Shown piece by piece: positions 57,600 to 64,000 of a DNA stretch of 64,000 nt; the stretch's first letter is position 1, and each line of letters starts with the position of its first letter. This DNA comes from Sclerotiophoma versabilis (lineage: Eukaryota > Ascomycota > Dothideomycetes > Pleosporales > Didymellaceae): NCBI GenBank assembly GCA_012274445.1, contig JAAROD010000094.1, forward strand, positions 1-64,000. Reading direction: 5' to 3'. The position numbers were made by a program, and so were the translations under genes. The notes beneath the pieces were generated by a model. It was not told the DNA's origin. It searched no databases and saw only the letters and a list, made by a program, of their open reading frames with translations.

Positions 57600-60500
57600 A
57601 GTAGATAAAACCTTACCTGTAGTTCTACCTCTTTAAGTAACTGCTAAAATTACACTATCTAATTAGCTAAAAAGCCTAGACTTTCTAATATAGAAGTGTT
57701 TAATAAAGAATTATATAAATAATATCTTTAATAGAAGATAAAGGTACAGGCTAAGCTATATAGAGACTAGCTAGCATACTCTACTAAGAAGAACTAAGTT
57801 AACTATATAATTACTTATATAACTAGTTAAGTATTTAATACTCTGTCTTTAATAATAATAGGTCTTATAAACAGTACTACCTTACTAATACTTAAAAAGG
57901 CCTAGGTATACCTTAATAGGTTCTTTAAGAACTCTACTGCCTAGAAGAAAGCCCTTAAGTACTTATATATAATAAAATAAGGTAAGAATAAGTTTAATCT
58001 ATATATTTAGAGGTTTAACCTTAAGCTATAAGAAGTAGCCTTAGACAGAGCTAGCTATGCTTAGAAGATTAACTATCTTAAGAATAGTTTAAATAGTAAG
58101 CTATTAAGAGCCTAAGCTAGATATTAACTACTTAGACTTAAAATATATAAATAGTTTATATAACGTGCTAGAATAACCTAAGAGAACCTTAAGGCTATAG
58201 ACAGAATTATAGGTAACAGCTACTCTACCTAGATATATAACTTAACTCTCTAGAAACCTTAATAAAGAAATAGTAATAAAATAGACTAGCAGCCTATAGT
58301 AGGTGCTTACTAGCCCTGTATAAAGAAGAGAGAGTACTAGAAAATAGAAGAAGAACTTTAGAAAAGAAGAGTAATAGGCGCCTACCTAAAGTATAGTAAT
58401 AAAAGCTATATAGTATAGAATTATAAGAAGAGAGTACTTCTTAGCTTACCTTTCTATATAGATAAGTAGAAAGTAACTACTAGAACTTCTAGAGTTACTT
58501 TTACTTAACCTACTAAAGAGACGTCTTCCTCTAAAGATAAGAGAAAAGACTAGCTCTAGCTAAAAGTTATACGCTAGGGCCTCTTTAATAAGTTCTAAAG
58601 CCTATATAAACTATATATTCTTTACTCTATTAATTAGCTATAATAAAACCTATGGTAATTTATATAATTATTAACTTAACTATATAAGCTACTGCTATAA
58701 TTAATAATAGTTACTATACCTATTACCTAGTAAATAAACAGTTTATATAAAGAATAAACTTACTATATATACTAATTACTTCTATTAAGATAGAAGGAGT
58801 AAATAACTAAATAAGTAAGATTTCTAAGATTATAGAATTTACTCTTAATATTAGAGGTATATAATAGCTATAAGTAGTAGTGTATATTAGCCTATTAATA
58901 TATAAGTATAATATAATCTTAGAGAAGACCTAGCTAGAGAATATTAGAGGAGTTATTAACTCTTAGAAAAGATTACTATAGATAAAGTAATATAAAGTTA
59001 CTATATAAAGTACTAAAGTACTTACCTCTCTAGACTACTACTTTATATTAGTAGTAGCCTTTTAGTACTATATATAGAAGAGCTATAAAAAAGACTCTAG
59101 AGTTTAAGTCTTTACTACTAGTATATAAGATATCTAGAAGGCTTTAAAACCTAAGACCTAAATAATAAAAGAAGAAGTATAAGCTATGCTCTCTATATAT
59201 CTATAATTATATATTTAGCTATTTATTCTAAAAGAAGAAAATAAGCTACTACTATACAGAGGCCTAAAGGTAGATTATATAATTAAGCTAAATAAAGTAA
59301 ATAGAAAGACTCTAGAAGTACTATACAGCCTAGTCTATATAATATCTAGAAATAAGATTCTTATCTTATACTATATACTACTAAACCTACTTAAAAAGAG
59401 GTTTATTAGAGCTAGTAACTTACTAGCAGCCTTACTAGTACTATTTATATAAAAACTAAAAAGTAAACCTTACTTTTATATAGACTATAAAGCGCTTAAT
59501 ACTCTTATAAAGAAGAATTAATACTCTTTTCTACTAATTAAAGAAACTCTAAACCTAATTAGATAAGCTACCTAGTATATAAAGCTAGATATTACTACTA
59601 CTTTCTATAAGATTAGAATATCTAAGATATAGAAATAGATAACTGCCTTCTATATAAGGTTTAGGTTGTATAAATAGCTTATAATACTATTTAGATTAGT
59701 AAATACTCTAAGCACCTTTTAAAGGTATATTAACTAGGCCCTAAGAAACTTTCTAAACAACTTTACCTTTATATACTCAGATAATATTTTTATCTTTACT
59801 AAGAGGTTCTTATAGAAATATTATAAACACGTATAATAAGTAGTTAAATGCCTATAGGAAGCTAGCCTATACTTAGAAATTAATAAATATAAATTTAATA
59901 TCTAATATATAAAGTACCTTAGCTTTATTCTAGAGGCTAGAAAGAGAATTTCTATAGATTCTAAAAAGGTATAAGTAATTAAGAAGTAGTAAGCTCTAAC
60001 TACTATTAAGAGTATATAAGAGTTTCTAGAATTTACTAATTTCTATAAAAAGTTTATTAAGAACTTTACTACTCTATTTAAGCTGCTTATATAGCTTATA
60101 AAGAAAGACTTACTATTCTAATAGAAGAAGAAGTAAGAGTAAGCCTTCTTAGCCTTAAAGAAAGCCTTCTTATTAGATAAGGTACTTACTACCTTAGACC
60201 TAAAAGGGAAGGCTATAGTTAAATATAATTTCTCTAGCTTTACTATAGATACTACTCTTCTATAAGAAGATATATTTAGTAACTTCTATATAGTTATATA
60301 TTTCTTATAAAAGTTTCTCTTTTATAAAGTAAACTACTCTATCTATAATAAGAAACTTCTAGTAGTAATCTTCTACCTATAGGAATAGAACGCTAAACTC
60401 TAAAGTATATAAAAGTTTAAAGTTATTACTAACTATAAGAACCTTAAGTACTTTACTAAGAAATAAAAGCTTACTAAAAGATATATATAATAGGCTTAAA

Positions 60501-62600
60501 TTATATTCTAGTTTAGTAATATAAAGATCTATAATAGACTAGAAAAAGAGAATATATAAGCAGACGCTCTGTTAAGAAGAGACTAAGATATACTCTAAGA
60601 AGAAGATAATAAGCAGCTTACTAGTAGAGAGTTTATTATACTTATTCTATTCTATTAATAGAACCTTACCTATACTACTTCTATATAAACGCCTACTCTT
60701 ACTATAGAGAACGCTATTTTACTAAACACCTTACCTTAGCTACTACCTCTAGATAACTTAATAGCTTACTACTAGAACTAAGCTATAGAAGATAATAAGA
60801 TATACTTAGCTATATAATAAGCTATTCAGGATAGTATAAAATCTCTAAACACTATTATAAAAAAGATAGTAGTATTCTTAGGTAACTGTATAGTAACAGA
60901 CAATAATAAACTTTAGTAGAAAAATAGAACCTAGGTACTAAATAGTAAACCTATCTATATAGGTATTATATAGTAAGTATATCTTATAGTCTAGATAAGA
61001 TACCTTAGAATAGAAGAAACCTACTATATAATAGTAAGGATATAGTACTAGCTAGAGATAAGTAAAGATAACTATTACTTTATATAGAACTATAATATTT
61101 ATTAGTAAAGTACCTCTTAGAGAAATAGAAAACATAGTTACCTATAACTATTACTAGTGCCTAGCTATATATAGTAAGACCTTATAGTTAATTTTATTAC
61201 TAGTCTTCTACTTTCTTTAGGTTATATAAACCTTATAGCTATAAAAGACTAACTAAGTAAGAGTATAATCCTAATTCTCTTAGAAAAGATTAAAGTAAAT
61301 AATATTACTTAGGTATTTATATAAGATATTTACTAACTATATAGACTTCTATACTCTATTACCTTAGATAGAGGTACTTAGTTTATTAGTAAACTCTAGA
61401 GAAGAGTGTGTAAACTTCTAGGCGTATAATAGAACCTTTCTACTATATTCTACTTATAAACAGATAGACTTACTAAGAGAGCTAATAGTAATATTAAAGT
61501 AGTAGTATATATATACGCAAACTAAGCATAAGATAACTAGGCTATACTTACTCTAATACTAGAACTAATACTTAACACCTATATAAACTTAATAACTAGA
61601 GTTTTACTCTTCTTCTTTTAATATAGGTTTAAGAATATACTGTTCTCTCTAGACCTACTAGATAACCTAGCTAAAGGCAACCTAATAGATTATATAATAG
61701 ATCTAAAGAAGTAGGCTAAAATAATTTTATAAACCTTATACTAAGTAGTAAACTAGGTAATTTTAGTAATAATACACTTCTAATAATAATAGGAAGCTTA
61801 GGCTAACTATATAAGATAACTAGTATATAAATACTAAGTTAGAGACTAGGTCTAGCTAAACCTAAAGAATGTTTAGACTAACAGACCTAGTAAAAAGCTA
61901 GATTAGAAAAATAGAAAGTTCTAAGTAGCTTACGTACAAGACCTCTACTAGGTTAAACTTAATATTCTATAGTAGACTAAGTTCTATTATATTAATTTAC
62001 TATAACCTGCTATAACTAACCTACTACTCTTATAATATAATAATTAAGCACTAAAGGCAGTTATTATATAAGATAAAGACTAAGAGAAATACCTAGAATA
62101 CCTTATTAAAAGTATTATTAATAAACGCGTATAGAATAATTAACTATAATATTAAGTTAAGTAAGTAGGCTATAAAGCTCTAACTTAGAAGCTAAGAGCT
62201 AATATTATTAATACTAAAGCCTATAGAAGTAAGATAGCTTATATAAGAGATATACAGCTACTTATAAAAAGACTAGCTAGAAACTAGAAAAAGAACCTTA
62301 CCTATATTATAAGTAGTAACTATATAGAAGAACTATATATACTACTAAGAGCCTACTTAGTATTACTAAAGTATCTTTCCTTTATAGAGGCTGTAATAGC
62401 CTATCTACTAGAATAACTAGAGGCACTAGAAGTACTATTAGTAAACTTAGAAGAAGTACTTATATAAGAGTTAGTAAAGTAGTAATAAGTACTACTATTA
62501 CTTTATATATAGTTAGAATAAGCTCTATTCTACTCTCTAGTAATAGATATACAGCTAAGTAAAGCTATAAGTATCTTCTTACCTTAAATAGCAGTAGTAT
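57600..62600 (+). mobile_element. Ty3/gypsy retrotransposon (family 2), gag-pol remnant
   Basis: Plus-strand frames, full of stops, read in canonical order: gag (57,650-58,020; KPRLSNIEVFNKELYK, VNYIITYITS, GKNKFNLYI), a protease region not resolved by eye, reverse transcriptase (59,450-60,120; FYIDYKALNTLIKKN, LITAFYIRFRLYK-like block, STFQRYIN, FIYSDNIFIF where the family has an acidic pair, TKYL-like YIKYLSFILEARKRIS, EFTNFYKKFIKNF), RNase H (60,220-60,600; NYSIYNKKLLVVIF, KFKVITNYKNLKYFTKK, ADALLRRD) and integrase (61,340-61,640; LYSITLDRGT, FISKLWRRVCKLLGV, TDRLTKRANSNIK). It differs clearly in sequence from family 1. Left end abuts the LTR at 57,585; no LTR pair of its own was found. 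Confidence 0.8.
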
Positions 62601-63071
62601 AGTTATTAGTATAACTAGTAAGGTTAATAGTACTATAGGAGTAAATAATAAAGGCCTTAAGGTAGAAGAGATGCTAGGTAAGTAGCTAATAAGTATAAAT
62701 AGTTATATAAGCAATAATAAGAAAGTAATTATAGACTTTAAAACTAAAAACAGTATTATATAGAGACTAGTTATAAGAGTAGAAAAAGTAGTTAGTAATA
62801 TAATAGATATTAATCTATATAGAATATTAGTAAATAAAAAGACTATAAAAGAGAAGAGTACTATATAGAAGTAAATGTAAGAACCTAGTAGAGCTTATTA
62901 GTAATAGCCTTATTTATAATATACTATATAGTATAGTACTAGTTAAAGTTAGTAGGACCTTAAGAAATATTAATATTAGCTAGAATAATACTTCTAGCAG
63001 TTATATAAGTAATAAGCTAGTAAGTAATATTAATAAAGTAGTTAAAGGTAGTAGAGTAAGTACTATTTACA
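62601..63071. other. AT-rich tail of gypsy family 2 region
   Basis: TA-rich sequence following the integrase. A stretch at about 62,728-62,770 resembles 5,660-5,700. No LTR could be delimited. Confidence 0.35.
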
Positions 63072-63852
63072 GAGCTACTAGTAGAACCTTAAAGGTAGTT
63101 AAGGCTACTACCTAGCTAGCTACTAGGACTCTATATACTATAAGTAGAAGTAGATATAATAATATATAGAAGTAGAAGATTATTAAAGAGAAAGACTTCT
63201 AGAAAAGTATATAAAACCTATAGAATAATTAATAAGTTAAGTATAAGGTAAAGAAAGAAAAGAGCTTTTAAAAAGAGGTTAATATAGTTTATATAGAGGA
63301 CTTAGACCTATATACCCCTACTAAGGCTATATAGGTCTTAAGGTAAAGTTAATAAACTAATAGTTACTATATAGAAGAGTAATTATAAGTTAAGTTATAA
63401 GATAAGGTAATATAACTAATTAGGACTGCTGCTAGTACTAGAGCTGTATATAAATAGATAGTAATTAGCTAGTACTATATAAATATAAGTAAAGAAGTAC
63501 GCATATAATAAGATTACAGCTCTATAGTAAAACCTAAATTACCTAATTTAGACACTATACCTTATTTTAAGAATAGTAGCCTATAGGTAACTATTTTACT
63601 ATTATATTATTACTCTAAGTTTTACGTATAAGCAAACGTATTATAGTAAAGAAGAGAGGTATTATAATAGGCTAAGCTTTAAGTATATAAGACTACGTAC
63701 TAAACCTACGTATATAATTATAGAGTATAGCTTAGCATTCTGCTATATCTTATATAAGAAGAGATAATTTCTTTTTTCTTTTCTATCTTTCTACTTCTAT
63801 AGTATAGAATAAATGCATACTTATTAGAAGGCTACTTTAACCCTTAATAATA
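63072..63852 (+). repeat. 0.8-kb repeat segment, second copy
   Basis: Parallel to 17,536-18,326. This copy keeps more G and C, and the plus strand shows protein-like text such as PKLPNLDTIPYF and TYVYNYRV between stops, so it may derive from a gag-like gene. Identity not established. Confidence 0.6.
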
Positions 63853-63862
63853 CACTTCTAGA

Positions 63863-64000
63863 ATAAGTATTCTAAGTTGTACTTTCTAGGTATAGATAAC
63901 TATTAGGAAATTATATATATATAATTAGTTATTAATAGCTTCTACTATAATCTATATTAGTAGTATTATCTTAATCTAAACTTTAAACTATATAAAGGTA
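63863..64000 (+). mobile_element. gypsy family 1 fragment at window edge, plus orientation
   Basis: Reverse complement of about 55,205-55,060 (including the AATTATATATATATAATT palindrome), part of the 5' portion of pol. The element continues beyond the window. Confidence 0.75.

Overview
The window reads as chromosomal DNA of a filamentous ascomycete (Pezizomycotina). Genes have short GT-AG introns of 51-78 bp, fungal-type families (MFS sugar porter, GMC oxidoreductase, small secreted proteins, NLR, HET, PNP and ankyrin relics), and large AT-rich blocks that carry the signature of repeat-induced point mutation (RIP): C-to-T and G-to-A transitions, TA-rich sequence, and TAG/TAA stops inside recognisable transposon genes. 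A Dothideomycete (for example Pleosporales) is my guess from the style of the genes and isochores; nothing here proves it.

Layout. 1-6.1 kb: RIP-degraded DNA with a 38-bp minisatellite and a complete but ruined Fot/pogo-type DNA transposon (2637-4468, TA target duplication). 6.1-12.6 kb: mixed strip with a truncated NLR (NACHT) pseudogene, tandem repeats, a decayed pogo-like transposase, a MITE-like inverted repeat directly in front of an intact secreted-protein gene (9874-10578), and a second, less damaged Fot/pogo-type element (10742-12587). 12.9-14.25 kb: truncated gene joining membrane segments to a DUF3431-like domain. 14.25-27.8 kb: AT-rich block of nested Ty3/gypsy elements, including a full element with a preserved target duplication (18751-26072) that itself carries a solo LTR.

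27.9-50.1 kb: GC-balanced island. Intact genes: MFS sugar transporter (minus), GMC oxidoreductase (plus), a four-exon cysteine-rich secreted protein (43257-43819, minus), a two-exon Kex2-type secreted protein (45145-45993, plus), and a large four-span membrane protein (47936-50029, minus). Between them lie relics: LINE RNase H and reverse transcriptase, an unknown fungal gene, a CorA-like membrane protein, a PNP-ankyrin gene, a second PNP fragment and a HET-type gene.

50.6-64 kb: a second AT-rich block with a complete copy of the same gypsy family (50601-57585), a different gypsy family read on the plus strand (about 57.6-62.6 kb), a 0.8-kb segment shared with 17.5-18.3 kb, and the start of another gypsy copy at the window edge.

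Overall the window is a classic two-speed fungal region: a few intact genes, three of them secreted, sit at or near edges of RIP-ruined transposon nests, and the island is full of dead copies of gene families used in fungal self/non-self recognition (NACHT, PNP, ankyrin, HET). There is no operon-like or clustered pathway; the two catabolic-looking genes (sugar porter and GMC enzyme) are 5 kb apart with no sequence evidence that they cooperate. Gene models with introns were built by eye from frame continuity and splice signals.
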